Positions 54,488 to 63,670 of a stretch of DNA of 64,000 nucleotides are shown one piece after another. The position numbers and the translations under genes were made by a program. The stretch is from an uncultured Chloroflexota bacterium. Its GTDB lineage: Bacteria; Chloroflexota; Anaerolineae; UBA4142; SHND01. The stretch covers positions 1 through 64,000 of the forward strand of contig CALMZO010000219.1 of NCBI GenBank assembly GCA_937870825.1, given 5' to 3'. Each line of letters opens with the position of its first letter. Within the stretch, counting starts at the first letter, position 1. Below the pieces are notes generated by a model. The model was not told where the DNA came from, made no database searches, and was given only the letters and a program-made list of their open reading frames with translations.

Positions 54488-56352
54488 AACGCGCGCTGAT
54501 TTCGATTTTGCAAGACCCGTTTGTTTGGCTTTTGTTCGCGCTCGGCGCGGCGACGGCGTTTTTTCGCATCGAGGGACACGGGCTTTGGGGCGATGAAATT
54601 TGGCAGGTGCTGTGGGCGCGGCAGCAGGGGGTGCTGGAAACGATTGCGCGTTTTCGCGCGCCGCCGGATTTTCCGCTGCACTTTATTTTGGTGCAGTTGA
54701 CGACGACGTTCGGAACGAATCCGTTTTGGGTGCGCTTGCCATCTGCATTGTCGGGAACGATGACTGTCCCGCTCGTCTACTTGGTGGGCAAACGTGCGCT
54801 GAATCGTACAACGGGAATTGTCGCGGCAGTGCTGTTGTCAGTGTCGCCGTTTCACGTGTGGTTCGCGCAAGACGCGCGCCCGTACGCGGCGCTCGCGTTT
54901 TATTCGCTGTTGTCGTTTTTCTTTTTTGTTGAATTGGCGCGAAAACCGACGTGGTACGCATGGCTCGGCTTGACGCTCGCAACAACGCTGAATTTGTACA
55001 ATCAATTTTTTTCGTTGATGCCGATTTTGAGTCAAGGCGTTGCGTTGTTCTTGCGCGACGCGCTCGAGTTGTCTGGAGCGCGTGGCAATTTTTTTGAATT
55101 TGCGCGGGCGCGTGCGCGCACATGGTTCGCGTTCGTGTCGGCAATCGGCGCGGCGTGCGTGTTGACGATTCCCTTGCTGCCCGGTTACGTGAGTTATATT
55201 TTTGCGCGCGGTCCCGGCGAAGTCGAAGCGCCGCCGTTTCGCATCACAGCGGATTTCTTGATTGAACTGTACGGAATGTTTGGCGGAGGTACGGGTTGGT
55301 CGTTGGCGCTATTTGTTGTGTTGTGCGCGCTTGGAATTTTGGCGAGCGCGCGGCGGCGAAATTTTTTCGCGCTGTTGGGAATCGTGTGGTTGGACTTGCC
55401 GCTGTTGATTCTTGCCCTCGCGCAGCCGCGCCATATTTTTATTCCGCGTTATTTTTTGTTCATGCAGCCGATTTATTTTTTGTTCATCGGGTACGGAATT
55501 TTTTCAGTGAGCGATTGGTTTGCGAGTGTGCTGCAAACGAATGTGAGCGCGCCGCGCGTTTCGTGGAACGCGTTCGGAAAATTTTTTCTTGGGGCAGTGG
55601 CAATCGTCGCGTTGATTCCCCCAACATGGCAGAGTTATTGGGTAGAACGCATCAACGATTGGGGAACGATGTGCGAGTACTTGCATCGCAACGCCGACGA
55701 AGCGGATGCGGTTGCAGGTGATGGTTACATCATCGGTTTGATGATGTTTTGTTATCCCGAACCCAAGACGACGCCCATTATTGACGGCAATCGCGTGCCG
55801 TTGGAGTCACTGAAGAATCGCGGCTTGAATGTTTGGTTTTTGCACATGGACGGAAAAACGGACGCGACGTGGCTCGAAAAAAATTTTACGCCGGTGCCGC
55901 GCCCTGTGTGGGGCAAGGGCGATTTGCGCGTGACCGCGTCGAGCGGTGATTTCAAATTTTTGCAAGCGGAACATGTGGCGCGTTTGTGGTACTATGAGAC
56001 GCCGAATGTGCCATCACACATTGTGCTGAATGATTTTCCGCCCGACGAAGAGAGCGCCCATGGATTCGCGGAAATTTCTGATTACACGCGCTATGCGCTG
56101 CGCTTGAGTTTGCCGCCGACGCGTCCGCGCATCTTACGACTGCGCGTGCAAGAACGGAGCGGCGGCGCGCTTCAAGTTTCGATTGACGGCAAGGGGATTG
56201 GACGTTTCAAACCGAAAGATGATTCGCGCGCGTGGCGCGATGTCGAGTTTGTGATTCCGGAAAACGTCGGCGAAAAATTTCTGGTGGAACTTTTTAACGC
56301 GCCGAAAACGGGCGCGCGCGTGCAAGAGATTGAGGTGCGGTACGCACCATGA
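54484..56352 (+). CDS. GT-C family membrane glycosyltransferase (ArnT/PMT-like)
   Basis: 622 residues. About ten to twelve helices over the first 400 residues with the acidic first-loop motif (GHGLWGDEIWQVL) that holds the catalytic Asp-Glu of GT39/GT83-type enzymes using polyprenyl-phosphate sugars, then a soluble C-terminal domain of about 220 residues outside the membrane with a galactose-binding-like end. Substrate unknown. ATGA overlaps at both ends bind it to its neighbours. Confidence 0.87.
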   Translation: MKRALISILQDPFVWLLFALGAATAFFRIEGHGLWGDEIWQVLWARQQGVLETIARFRAPPDFPLHFILVQLTTTFGTNPFWVRLPSALSGTMTVPLVYLVGKRALNRTTGIVAAVLLSVSPFHVWFAQDARPYAALAFYSLLSFFFFVELARKPTWYAWLGLTLATTLNLYNQFFSLMPILSQGVALFLRDALELSGARGNFFEFARARARTWFAFVSAIGAACVLTIPLLPGYVSYIFARGPGEVEAPPFRITADFLIELYGMFGGGTGWSLALFVVLCALGILASARRRNFFALLGIVWLDLPLLILALAQPRHIFIPRYFLFMQPIYFLFIGYGIFSVSDWFASVLQTNVSAPRVSWNAFGKFFLGAVAIVALIPPTWQSYWVERINDWGTMCEYLHRNADEADAVAGDGYIIGLMMFCYPEPKTTPIIDGNRVPLESLKNRGLNVWFLHMDGKTDATWLEKNFTPVPRPVWGKGDLRVTASSGDFKFLQAEHVARLWYYETPNVPSHIVLNDFPPDEESAHGFAEISDYTRYALRLSLPPTRPRILRLRVQERSGGALQVSIDGKGIGRFKPKDDSRAWRDVEFVIPENVGEKFLVELFNAPKTGARVQEIEVRYAP

Positions 56353-57509
56353 ACATTGGCATTGATGCGCACATGTTGGGACACAACGAGACGGGGAATG
56401 AAACGTACATCCTCGAACTGGTGCGCGCATTCGCGCAGCAGAAAACGGGGGACACATTTTTTGTGTACGTGGAAAATCCTGACGCGTTATCGCCTGAGGT
56501 GCGCGATGCCGCGCACATGCGCGTGGTGACATTCAAGACGCGTTCGGGTGTGACGCGCTTGGTGCGCGAATTGCCGGAACGCGCGGCGCGTGACGGACTC
56601 GACGTGCTGCACATTTCGTACAATGCGCCGTTGATGCTGCCGGCGGCGTGCGCGCTCGTGGTGACGATTCACGATGTTTCGTTCGAAGAACATCCCGAAT
56701 GGTTCCCGCGCACATTGCGCGCGTTTTTGAAATGGAGCGTGCCGCGCTCGGCGCGGATGGCGCGCGCGATTTTGACGGATACGGAATGCGCGCGCGCGGA
56801 CTTGATGCGTTTGTACCATTTGCCGCCGGAAAAAATTGCGGTCACGCATTACGCGGCGGACGCGCGTTTTCGCCCCATTGCCGACGCGGGCGCGCTGCAA
56901 GCGGTGCGCGCGAAATACAACACGTCCGACCATTTTGTGTTGGCAGTGGGCAACATGCAGCCGCGCAAGAATTTGGCGCGCTTGATGAAGGCGTTCGCGC
57001 AGGTGAAACGCGCGTACGCGCTTCCGCACAAATTGGTGTTGGTGGGACAAAAATTGTGGCTCGCGCAAAATGTGTTGGCAGTGGCACAAGCGCTCGGCGA
57101 CGACGTCATCTTGACCGGCTATGTACCCGACGCCGATTTGCCGATGTTGTATAATGCGGCGGACGTTTTCTGTTACCCGTCGCTGTACGAGGGATTTGGC
57201 TTGCCGGTGCTGGAGGCGATGGCGTGCGGCGCGGCGGTGATTACTTCAAATACGTCCGCGCTGCCCGAAGTGGCGGGGGATGCGGCGGCATTGGTCAATC
57301 CGCACTCGGTAGAGGAACTTGCCGACGCGCTGTATCAAACGTTGACGAACGCGCCGCGCCGTCAACAATTGCGTCAAAAAGGTCTCGCCCGCGCGCGTTT
57401 GTTTTCGTGGGAACGCACCGCGCGGCAAACGCTTCAGGTGTATGCACGCGCGGCAGGGGATGGGCGTTGGCGCGAAAATTCCATTGTCGAAAAACAGTCT
57501 TCCCTTTAA
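56349..57509 (+). CDS. GT4 glycosyltransferase 3 of the glycan cluster
   Basis: 386 residues. [73 protein letters not shown] and [44 protein letters not shown] (EX7E) mark a GT4 enzyme of mannosyltransferase type. Its start overlaps the GT-C stop. No signal or membrane segment. Confidence 0.93.
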   Translation: MNIGIDAHMLGHNETGNETYILELVRAFAQQKTGDTFFVYVENPDALSPEVRDAAHMRVVTFKTRSGVTRLVRELPERAARDGLDVLHISYNAPLMLPAACALVVTIHDVSFEEHPEWFPRTLRAFLKWSVPRSARMARAILTDTECARADLMRLYHLPPEKIAVTHYAADARFRPIADAGALQAVRAKYNTSDHFVLAVGNMQPRKNLARLMKAFAQVKRAYALPHKLVLVGQKLWLAQNVLAVAQALGDDVILTGYVPDADLPMLYNAADVFCYPSLYEGFGLPVLEAMACGAAVITSNTSALPEVAGDAAALVNPHSVEELADALYQTLTNAPRRQQLRQKGLARARLFSWERTARQTLQVYARAAGDGRWRENSIVEKQSSL

Positions 57510-57512
57510 CCT

Positions 57513-58187
57513 TTGAAATGGATGGGTATGAAGCTTTTCCAATCCCTGATTCGTTGCCGCTATCGCATTACGAGCGGATTTCGTCAACGACGTTTTGATT
57601 TCTTTTGGAATGCGCTGGGCAAACATGTTTGCGGCAAAGAAGCGGGGACACAGTGGTGGCTCGACCTCGGCGGCGGACCGGGCAGTTATCTGCTGGCGCA
57701 ATTGGAAACGCGCGCGCGGGCGATGCCGCGTGTGATTCTTTTGGACCGGGGCGAGGCGGAATTGCGCGATGCCCAAGCGCGTTTTCCGCACGCACAATTG
57801 GTGTGCGCGGACGGCGAACGTTTGCCGTTTGCTGCGGGCGCGTTCGATTTGGTCTTTTGCAATTCGGTTATCGAGCATGTGGCTCATCCTGACGCGTTAG
57901 CCGCCGAGATTTGTCGAACCGGGCGGCATTTTTTTGTGCAAACGCCCAATGAAAAATTTCCACTCGAAAGTCATTCCCACATGCCGCTGCCCTTTTTCCG
58001 CGCGCTGCCGCGTACGCTGCAATGGTGGATGGCGCGCGGCGCGGGCGCCTCGTGGGACTATTTGATGTCGGTGCGCTATTTGACGGAAGCAGAACTGCGC
58101 GCGCTGTTTCCCGACGCGCGCATTTTGCGTGAACGCGCGTTTGGCTTGACAAAATCGTTTTATGTGTTGTCCACGGAGGATATGTGA
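57513..58187 (+). CDS. Class I SAM-dependent methyltransferase
   Basis: 224 residues. Motif I WLDLGGGPGSYL, then LLDRGEAELRDAQ and LVCADGERLPFAAGAFDLVFCNSVIEHVAHPDALAAEICR are the methyltransferase-11 landmarks. In this cluster it may methylate a sugar or serve as a capping enzyme; that is inference. ATG 57513 lies three bases after the previous stop. Its 3' end contains the ribosome site and GTG of the next gene. Confidence 0.88.
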   Translation: MKWMGMKLFQSLIRCRYRITSGFRQRRFDFFWNALGKHVCGKEAGTQWWLDLGGGPGSYLLAQLETRARAMPRVILLDRGEAELRDAQARFPHAQLVCADGERLPFAAGAFDLVFCNSVIEHVAHPDALAAEICRTGRHFFVQTPNEKFPLESHSHMPLPFFRALPRTLQWWMARGAGASWDYLMSVRYLTEAELRALFPDARILRERAFGLTKSFYVLSTEDM

Positions 58188-59314
58188 AGATCGCGCTCAT
58201 CGGCACGCGCGGGATTCCCGCGAGCTACGGGGGCTTTGAAACGTGCGCAGAGGAATTGGGCGCGCGTTTGGTCGAGCGCGGTCATACGGTCACCGTGTAT
58301 TGTCGTTCGCATCACATTGCGTACAAAGAACCGTACTATCGCGGCATCCGGCTGGTGCGCCTGCCGACCATTCCCAACAAGTACCTCGACACGATTTTGC
58401 ATACGGCAGTCTCGTCGGTGCACGCGCTGGGGCAAGAATATGATGTGGTGTTGATGTTTATCGCGGGCAACAGCCCGGTCTCTTTTTTGCCGCGCGTGGT
58501 GGGGCAGCGAGTTGTGTTGAACGTGGATGGACTGGATTGGAAACGGCAAAAGTGGCCCCCGCCGGCGAAACTATATATTCAGTTTGCGGAATGGCTCGCG
58601 ACGAAAATGCCGAATCGCGTGGTAACGGATTCACGGCAGGTACAAGACTATTATCGTCAACGCTGGAACGCAGAGACGACGTACATTGCGTATGGGGCAG
58701 ATGTGCATTCGCAGCCGGCGGGACCGTATCTGGCAAGATTTGGTTTGAAACCGCGCGGTTATATTTTGTTTGTGGGACGGTTGGTGCCGGAAAATTGTGT
58801 GCATCATTTGGTGAACGCGTTCAAAAAATTGAAAACGGAACTCAAGTGCGTCATTGTCGGCGACGCGCCCTATGCAGACGAATACATTCACGCGTTAAAA
58901 GCATCGGCGAGCGAGAACGTCATCTTTACGGGTTACTTGTTTGGCGAGGGGTATCGAGAACTTTCGTCGCACGCGTACACGTTTGTCGAAACCTCCGAAG
59001 TCGGGGGTACGCATCCCGCGTTGTTGGAAGCGATGGCGTTTGGAAATTGTGTGGTCGTGAATGATACGCGCGAGAATTTAGAGACAATGGGGGGCGCGGG
59101 CTTGATGTACAACGGCGCGAAGGGGGCAGAACATCTCGCCCACGTGCTGCAGGAGCTGATTGACAATCCAATGCGCGCCGAAGAATATCGCTGTCGCGCG
59201 CAAGAGCGGGTGCGAAACCATTTTACGTGGGATGCGATAACCGACGAGTACGAGCGGTTGTTTGAACAGATGTTGGAAACGAAACGCTCAAATACAAACA
59301 AACCCGTCCGCTAG
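58184..59314 (+). CDS. GT4 glycosyltransferase with DUF1972 N-terminus
   Basis: 376 residues. KIALIGTRGIPASYGGFETCAEELGARLVERGHTVTVYCRS is the DUF1972 signature of rhamnosyl/glucosyl-transferases in exopolysaccharide clusters; the C-terminal half has ILFVGRLVPENCVHHLV and ETSEVGGTHPALLEAMAFGNCVV. Here the usual EGFG reads SEVGGTHP, normal for this subgroup. The start is GTG 58184, with GGAGGATAT before it and overlap with the previous stop. It ends the cluster. Confidence 0.9.
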   Translation: MKIALIGTRGIPASYGGFETCAEELGARLVERGHTVTVYCRSHHIAYKEPYYRGIRLVRLPTIPNKYLDTILHTAVSSVHALGQEYDVVLMFIAGNSPVSFLPRVVGQRVVLNVDGLDWKRQKWPPPAKLYIQFAEWLATKMPNRVVTDSRQVQDYYRQRWNAETTYIAYGADVHSQPAGPYLARFGLKPRGYILFVGRLVPENCVHHLVNAFKKLKTELKCVIVGDAPYADEYIHALKASASENVIFTGYLFGEGYRELSSHAYTFVETSEVGGTHPALLEAMAFGNCVVVNDTRENLETMGGAGLMYNGAKGAEHLAHVLQELIDNPMRAEEYRCRAQERVRNHFTWDAITDEYERLFEQMLETKRSNTNKPVR

Positions 59315-59331
59315 CGGACGGGTTTGTTTTT
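59296..59331. terminator. Bidirectional terminator closing the glycan cluster
   Basis: ACAAACCCGTCCGC and GCGGACGGGTTTGT pair exactly around TA, with a run of T after and A before, between convergent genes. Confidence 0.92.
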
Positions 59332-59337
59332 TGTGGT

Positions 59338-61272
59338 TTAAGGAATTCGGAAACTAAAGATGACCGAACGGACGCATTTGACGTCGTTACAGGCTATTAC
59401 ACGCCAATAGTACGTCTTGCCGCGCGCCAGTGCCGGTGGCACGTACGAATCCTGCGCGGTTCTGCCGAAATGCACTTTCGGTCCTGTATTCGAGCCTTCA
59501 CGAATGATTACCTTGTAGATGGAAACATTTTGCGATGGCGCCCAATCGAGCGTCGGTGGATTGCCGGCACTTTGCGCGTTGCCGGGCGAAAGCAATTCCG
59601 GTTTGGTTGGCGGCTCAACAGTGGGCGGGGGCGCCGTAATCGCGCGGCAGTACGAAAGTTCCGATGTGTTGTTTTGGCTGTCTGTCGCAGTTGCGGTTAC
59701 GACACCGCTGTTGGGAGCACCGCCGAGCGGCACGGTAAAGTTTGCGTTGCCGCTGCCATTCGTTGTGACTTCGATGGTGCCGAGAAAGGTTTTCGCTTCG
59801 CCGACGGAATTGCCGAATGCATTGTCACACGCGGGATTCTGGAAAAATTCCAGGATGAACCGCGCGTTGGGACGGCTGTTGAGACTGCCTTTGATGGTCA
59901 AGGTTGCACCGTCGTGTTCCGCCGCATTCAACGTCGGAAAATTTTGCAGCCCATTCGGTCCGCCGTCGCCGTCGCCGCCATCATTGGGCGAAAACGCGTC
60001 CTTTCCCAAATTGATACCGAACGTCCGATTGTTGAACACTTCGTTGGCGCTGATGCGATTGTTGTTGCCGGATTTTACGCGGATGCCGTCGCTGCCGTTA
60101 TTGGCAACGCGATTGTGATGGATGTAATTGTTGTTGGATTGAAGTTCGATGCCCTTTTGCCCGTTACCCAAATTGGCATCGCTGTCTGCGGCAATCCCGA
60201 TGCGATTGTTTTTGATTTCAAAACTGTGCGCGTTCAAAAAGATGAGAATGCCAAACTTGCCCAGTCCCGAAATCACGTTACCGTCAATCACGTTGTCGTG
60301 CGTATTCAACTGTCCATAAACTCCGGTGCCGCCGCCAAGCGCTGCCGTGCCCGCGCTGTTGGTGCCGATAAAGTTGCCCTGCACGAGCGTATCGCGCGTG
60401 TCCGCTAACGCGAGTTCAATGCCGCCGACGGTATTGCCGCTGATGACGTTGCGTTCTTGCGGACTCGTACCGCCGATGACGGTGTTGGGGCTGTTCGCGA
60501 CCAAGATGCCCCCGTCTTTGTTCGGGAGGATCCCGTTGCCGGTCTTGTTGGTACCGATGAAATTGCCAATGACGCGCGTGTTGCGGCTGCCATTGTCAAG
60601 GACGATGCCGTGCAGTCCGTTGCCCGAAATCAGGTTGCAGTCGCCGGTGCACGCGCCGCCGGGCGAAACGCCCTCCGTGCCGCCGATTTGATTGTTGTGG
60701 GAATTGTTTAACAGGATGCCCGCAAAATTCGGTTTGGCGTTGTTGCCTGCCGCGTTCGTGCCGATAAAGTTTCCGACGATGACGTTATTGTGCGAACCGT
60801 AAATGCCCATCGCCGCGGCGTTCGGGTTGCCCGTAAAGGTCAAACCTTTGATGACGTTGTTGTCGCCGGTAATGTATAACGTGTAATTACCGGATGTTTT
60901 CGAGGCGTCAATTTCAACGCGGTCATCACTCTGCGTTCCGTCAATCATGACGCCCGCTTCGTCGAGAAGCCACGTCATCGGCAAAGGCGGTGTGATTGTT
61001 TGCACGCCGCTGCCGGGAATGTCAAAGACAATGGCATCAAAACCGGGATTCGCATTGGCATCCAAAATGGCGCGACGCAATGTTCCCGTCCCCGGTTTGT
61101 TATTGTCACCTGAATCGGTTGTCTTGGTTACAACGTACGTATTCATCGGCGCCTGTCCCGTGATGGGATGAACCAAGCGCGGTTTCGAGTTGCTTGCGGA
61201 CGCGTTCGTAAACGTGAGCACCAAGCCAAATATGAGACTCAAGAACAGAATCGTTGCTTTTTTGAAATTCAT
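59338..61272 (-). CDS. Secreted right-handed beta-helix protein with C-terminal Fn3-like domain
   Basis: 644 residues. Signal peptide (1-27), then a long parallel beta-helix (about 60-430) made of repeated Asn/Gly strands such as NVIVGNFIGTNAAGN, TRVIGNFIGTNKTGN and TLVQGNFIGTNSAGT, a CSLREA/NosD-type pattern; LRRAILDANANPGFDAIVFDIPG opens it. An Ig-like region (about 440-550) and a C-terminal fibronectin-type domain (ELLSPGNAQSAGNPPTLDWAPS ... YYWRVIACNDVKC) follow. Probably binds or cleaves a polysaccharide on the surface; no catalytic motif identified. AAGGAAGG precedes the ATG. Confidence 0.87.
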   Translation of the reverse strand: MNFKKATILFLSLIFGLVLTFTNASASNSKPRLVHPITGQAPMNTYVVTKTTDSGDNNKPGTGTLRRAILDANANPGFDAIVFDIPGSGVQTITPPLPMTWLLDEAGVMIDGTQSDDRVEIDASKTSGNYTLYITGDNNVIKGLTFTGNPNAAAMGIYGSHNNVIVGNFIGTNAAGNNAKPNFAGILLNNSHNNQIGGTEGVSPGGACTGDCNLISGNGLHGIVLDNGSRNTRVIGNFIGTNKTGNGILPNKDGGILVANSPNTVIGGTSPQERNVISGNTVGGIELALADTRDTLVQGNFIGTNSAGTAALGGGTGVYGQLNTHDNVIDGNVISGLGKFGILIFLNAHSFEIKNNRIGIAADSDANLGNGQKGIELQSNNNYIHHNRVANNGSDGIRVKSGNNNRISANEVFNNRTFGINLGKDAFSPNDGGDGDGGPNGLQNFPTLNAAEHDGATLTIKGSLNSRPNARFILEFFQNPACDNAFGNSVGEAKTFLGTIEVTTNGSGNANFTVPLGGAPNSGVVTATATDSQNNTSELSYCRAITAPPPTVEPPTKPELLSPGNAQSAGNPPTLDWAPSQNVSIYKVIIREGSNTGPKVHFGRTAQDSYVPPALARGKTYYWRVIACNDVKCVRSVIFSFRIP

Positions 61273-61401
61273 AACGGCAAACCTTCCTTACTCTTTTCCT
61301 TGCTACACACTCACTATAGCAGCTCTATCTGGCGCGATTGAATGGGAAATATGGCATAGCATCAAGGTCACACCGACGCTGCAAGCGAATTGTAAGAAAT
61401 C

Positions 61402-62922
61402 TTATTTCGTGCGTGCCAACCGATTTTGCCGTGTATCAAATGTGAAAACTGCCGCGCAAGCTCGTGTGTCGGGGTTGGCATCTCTGGACGTGCGCCACAG
61501 GTTCACTTGAAAATCGGCTCTGCCGTACGTGAGATACAATGCTTGCGCGAGTCCATTTTGGAAAACATATTTGCGATTTACTTGTGTTGGCACATCAACA
61601 AAACATAACACATCCTCTGAAGCGGGCGCGGGCATTTCTGCCTTGACTTGATTCAAAACGCGTTTGGAAATTTCTCCTGCGTTAGCCCAATCGCGTTCCA
61701 TGTTGAAAATTGTTAGCGCATTCGCGCTGAACCACACCACCAGCCCGAGCAAGGCAACTCCTGCAAAACGTGACGCGATTTTTTCACGCCCTCCGAGTTC
61801 GTGGTGAATCCACTGAGATGCGGCGATGAGCAGCAAACTGAAAGCCGCCGCACTATAGTACACATAGCGGTCGCCGCCAATGCCGCGCGCGAGAACCGCG
61901 CGCACGGCATTGTCCGCGGTCAGGGCAACGTACGGCGCGACGGATAACGCAAGCCAGATGATGGCAACGAGCCACAGCCATTGTTTGCGAAGGATTGCCA
62001 AGAGTGTGATGGCGGCAAGCAAAATTAATTCCGCGCCGAGTAGTCCCGCGTTGCGCGCGACATAATCGCTGCCGGGAAAATGTGCGTTGAAAAATTGCGC
62101 CGCGCGCAAGAGCCAGTCCACCGGCGTGGCATGGAGCAATTGCAGTCCGCCGCGCGCAATGCCTTCCGCATCGAGGCGGCTGGATTGCAAATAAAAGAAT
62201 GCCCAGATGCCGATGACAAAGAATTGCGCGCCGACGATGAGCAGTCCGCGTTTCCATGGCAGAGCGTTGTCGCGTTGTGCGAGGAGAACGAAAAAAAGTG
62301 CGAGCAGCGTTTCGAGTGGCAATAACAGCGCGCTCTCTTTGGACAAAATCGCGAGCGCCATTGCAATGACACAAGCAATCAATACGAGCCAATACTGGCG
62401 TTTATGACCAAGCCACCACAACATCGCGTTCAGTCCGAGCAGTTTGAAAAAGGTGGTTAGCAATTCATTCGACGCCGAGTACCAATACAGCGCTTCGTGA
62501 TGCCGCCAACTCGAAAGAAACAAGCCGATGCCCAATGCGCTCAACACCATACTGCGCGCGCGCGACATTTGTTTCGACAATAAAAAAATTTGATAAAGTA
62601 CTAGTCCGACCAATAACGCGTTGCTGAAATCAAGCAATTGCGCGAAAACATGAAAGGCGCGCGGCTCGATGCCAAACCAACGATACAGTCCAAACGTGAC
62701 AAACCACTGTGTCGGGCGCACAAACCAATCGGTCTGAAAGGACACGAGCGTGAGCAGTTCCGAAAAACGGTTCACTTGCGCGACGGCGTACAAAAAGAAC
62801 CAATCGTCCGATACGAAATAATTGTCCCAGCCGAGCGCGTAAATCACTTGTGCGCCGACTATTGCACCAACGGCGATTGCGAGGGCGATGCTTTGGCGTG
62901 TCGAGAACAGTGTGTTTCGCAT
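61402..62922 (-). CDS. Polytopic GT-C-like membrane protein, unknown
   Basis: 506 residues, about ten hydrophobic helices, with the acidic motif YFVSDDWFFLY in the first outer loop and a periplasmic C-terminal domain of about 90 residues. The layout resembles GT-C glycosyltransferases (TMTC/O-mannosyltransferase-like), but sequence identity to a named family is not clear to me. It lies close to the glycan cluster but on the other strand. An extended -10 box ends seven bases before the ATG and no ribosome site is present. Confidence 0.75.
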   Translation of the reverse strand: MRNTLFSTRQSIALAIAVGAIVGAQVIYALGWDNYFVSDDWFFLYAVAQVNRFSELLTLVSFQTDWFVRPTQWFVTFGLYRWFGIEPRAFHVFAQLLDFSNALLVGLVLYQIFLLSKQMSRARSMVLSALGIGLFLSSWRHHEALYWYSASNELLTTFFKLLGLNAMLWWLGHKRQYWLVLIACVIAMALAILSKESALLLPLETLLALFFVLLAQRDNALPWKRGLLIVGAQFFVIGIWAFFYLQSSRLDAEGIARGGLQLLHATPVDWLLRAAQFFNAHFPGSDYVARNAGLLGAELILLAAITLLAILRKQWLWLVAIIWLALSVAPYVALTADNAVRAVLARGIGGDRYVYYSAAAFSLLLIAASQWIHHELGGREKIASRFAGVALLGLVVWFSANALTIFNMERDWANAGEISKRVLNQVKAEMPAPASEDVLCFVDVPTQVNRKYVFQNGLAQALYLTYGRADFQVNLWRTSRDANPDTRACAAVFTFDTRQNRLARTK

Positions 62923-62929
62923 TCGCCGG

Positions 62930-62938
62930 ATTTTATCA
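62930..62938 (-). promoter_or_regulatory. Extended -10 promoter of the GT-C-like gene
   Basis: On the minus strand TGA then TAAAAT, ending seven bases before the ATG at 62922, the same geometry as at 37973-37981. Confidence 0.45.
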
Positions 62939-62954
62939 TCGAACGATTTTTACA

Positions 62955-62996
62955 AAATTTTCTCCATATCCCATTACCCAGTTCTTCAAATTTTCT
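62955..62996 (+). promoter_or_regulatory. Direct repeat AAATTTTCT spaced by 33 bases
   Basis: AAATTTTCTCCATATC at 62955 and AAATTTTCTTCACAATC at 62988, offset by 33 bases or three helical turns. OmpR-type regulators, one of which is encoded at 63671, bind direct repeats in helical phase. Confidence 0.4.
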
Positions 62997-63147
62997 TCAC
63001 AATCTTAAAGCATTCTCAGCGCAGACGATACCATCTCGCCGGAAGCGAAATTCAGACGTTGCTCGCGACGTTTTTGTTCGTTGTCCGCGACTCTTTCGTT
63101 TCAAACCGTATCTCATCCTGAGGTACATATCGAGATATATCTTTTGT

Positions 63148-63162
63148 AGGACACATTGTCCT
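63148..63162. promoter_or_regulatory. AGGACA-CAT-TGTCCT palindrome
   Basis: A six-three-six palindrome overlapping the TATCTTTTGTAGGACA element (63138-63153), about 20 bases before the start at 63182 and next to its AGGAGG ribosome site. Candidate operator. Confidence 0.4.
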
Positions 63163-63181
63163 GTACGGGAGGAGGCATCTC

Positions 63182-63589
63182 ATGCAAAATCGCAGGTTTT
63201 TCTTGGGCATCGTGCTGACGCTGTTGTTTGTCGGGCTGCTTGCGAGCGTTGGCTGGACGGCATACAATGCAGGCATCGCGCAAGGCATGGTTCAGAACGG
63301 AACAATCGTCGTGCCAAGTTCGGGCGCCGTTCTCCCGAACGCGCCGATGTATTACGGTGCGTTCGGATTTCATCGCCCGTTTGGGTTCGGGATTCTCGGT
63401 TGTCTCGCGTCCCTGTTTTTCTTTTTGCTGCTGTTCGCGCTGTTCCGTTTTGCATTTCGTCCGCACTGGGGTGGGCCCTGGATGCGCGGCGGTTGGGACC
63501 CTTCGCAGGATGACATGCCTGAACGTGTCAAAGAATGGCATCGCAAATTGCATGACCAAGAAAGCGCGGCAAAAGCGGAAGCGGCTTGA
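63182..63589 (+). CDS. Small two-helix membrane protein upstream of a response regulator
   Basis: 135 residues. N-terminal hydrophobic helix (about 7-27), an outer loop (about 45-60), a second helix (about 74-93: CLASLFFFLLLFALFRFAF), then an acidic, helical cytoplasmic tail (MPERVKEWHRKLHDQESAAKAEAA). I know similar short proteins placed before two-component systems; whether it acts as a sensor accessory is inference. AGGAGG precedes the ATG. A long hairpin separates it from the regulator gene. Confidence 0.72.
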   Translation: MQNRRFFLGIVLTLLFVGLLASVGWTAYNAGIAQGMVQNGTIVVPSSGAVLPNAPMYYGAFGFHRPFGFGILGCLASLFFFLLLFALFRFAFRPHWGGPWMRGGWDPSQDDMPERVKEWHRKLHDQESAAKAEAA

Positions 63590-63597
63590 CTATGACA

Positions 63598-63645
63598 GAG
63601 AGATAGAGTGCTGGAGTGAATTCGCACTCCACCTCTCTATCTCTC
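63598..63645 (+). repeat. Two-part hairpin between membrane gene and regulator gene
   Basis: Outer GAGAGATAGAG/CTCTATCTCTC and inner TGGAGTG/CACTCCA arms pair exactly around a six-base loop. There is no long T-run, so it may attenuate or protect the transcript rather than end it. Confidence 0.55.
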
Positions 63646-63670
63646 AATCACTCTTTCTCTCCATCTCGGA

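Larger units (their letters stand above)
62923..63181. other. Divergent intergenic region with direct repeats
   Basis: About 260 AT-richer bases between the GT-C-like gene and the small membrane gene. It holds the extended -10 at 62930-62938 (minus), the AAATTTTCT repeats at 62955 and 62988, and the palindrome at 63148-63162. Only promoter-type elements seen. Confidence 0.5.

Noticed and set aside
54600-55720. Alternative-frame hydrophobic frames inside the GT-C gene
   Set aside because: They are shadows of a gene with clear membrane helices and a catalytic Asp-Glu motif.
60300-61170. Rightward frames over the beta-helix gene
   Set aside because: They mirror the repetitive Asn/Gly codons of the opposite-strand protein.
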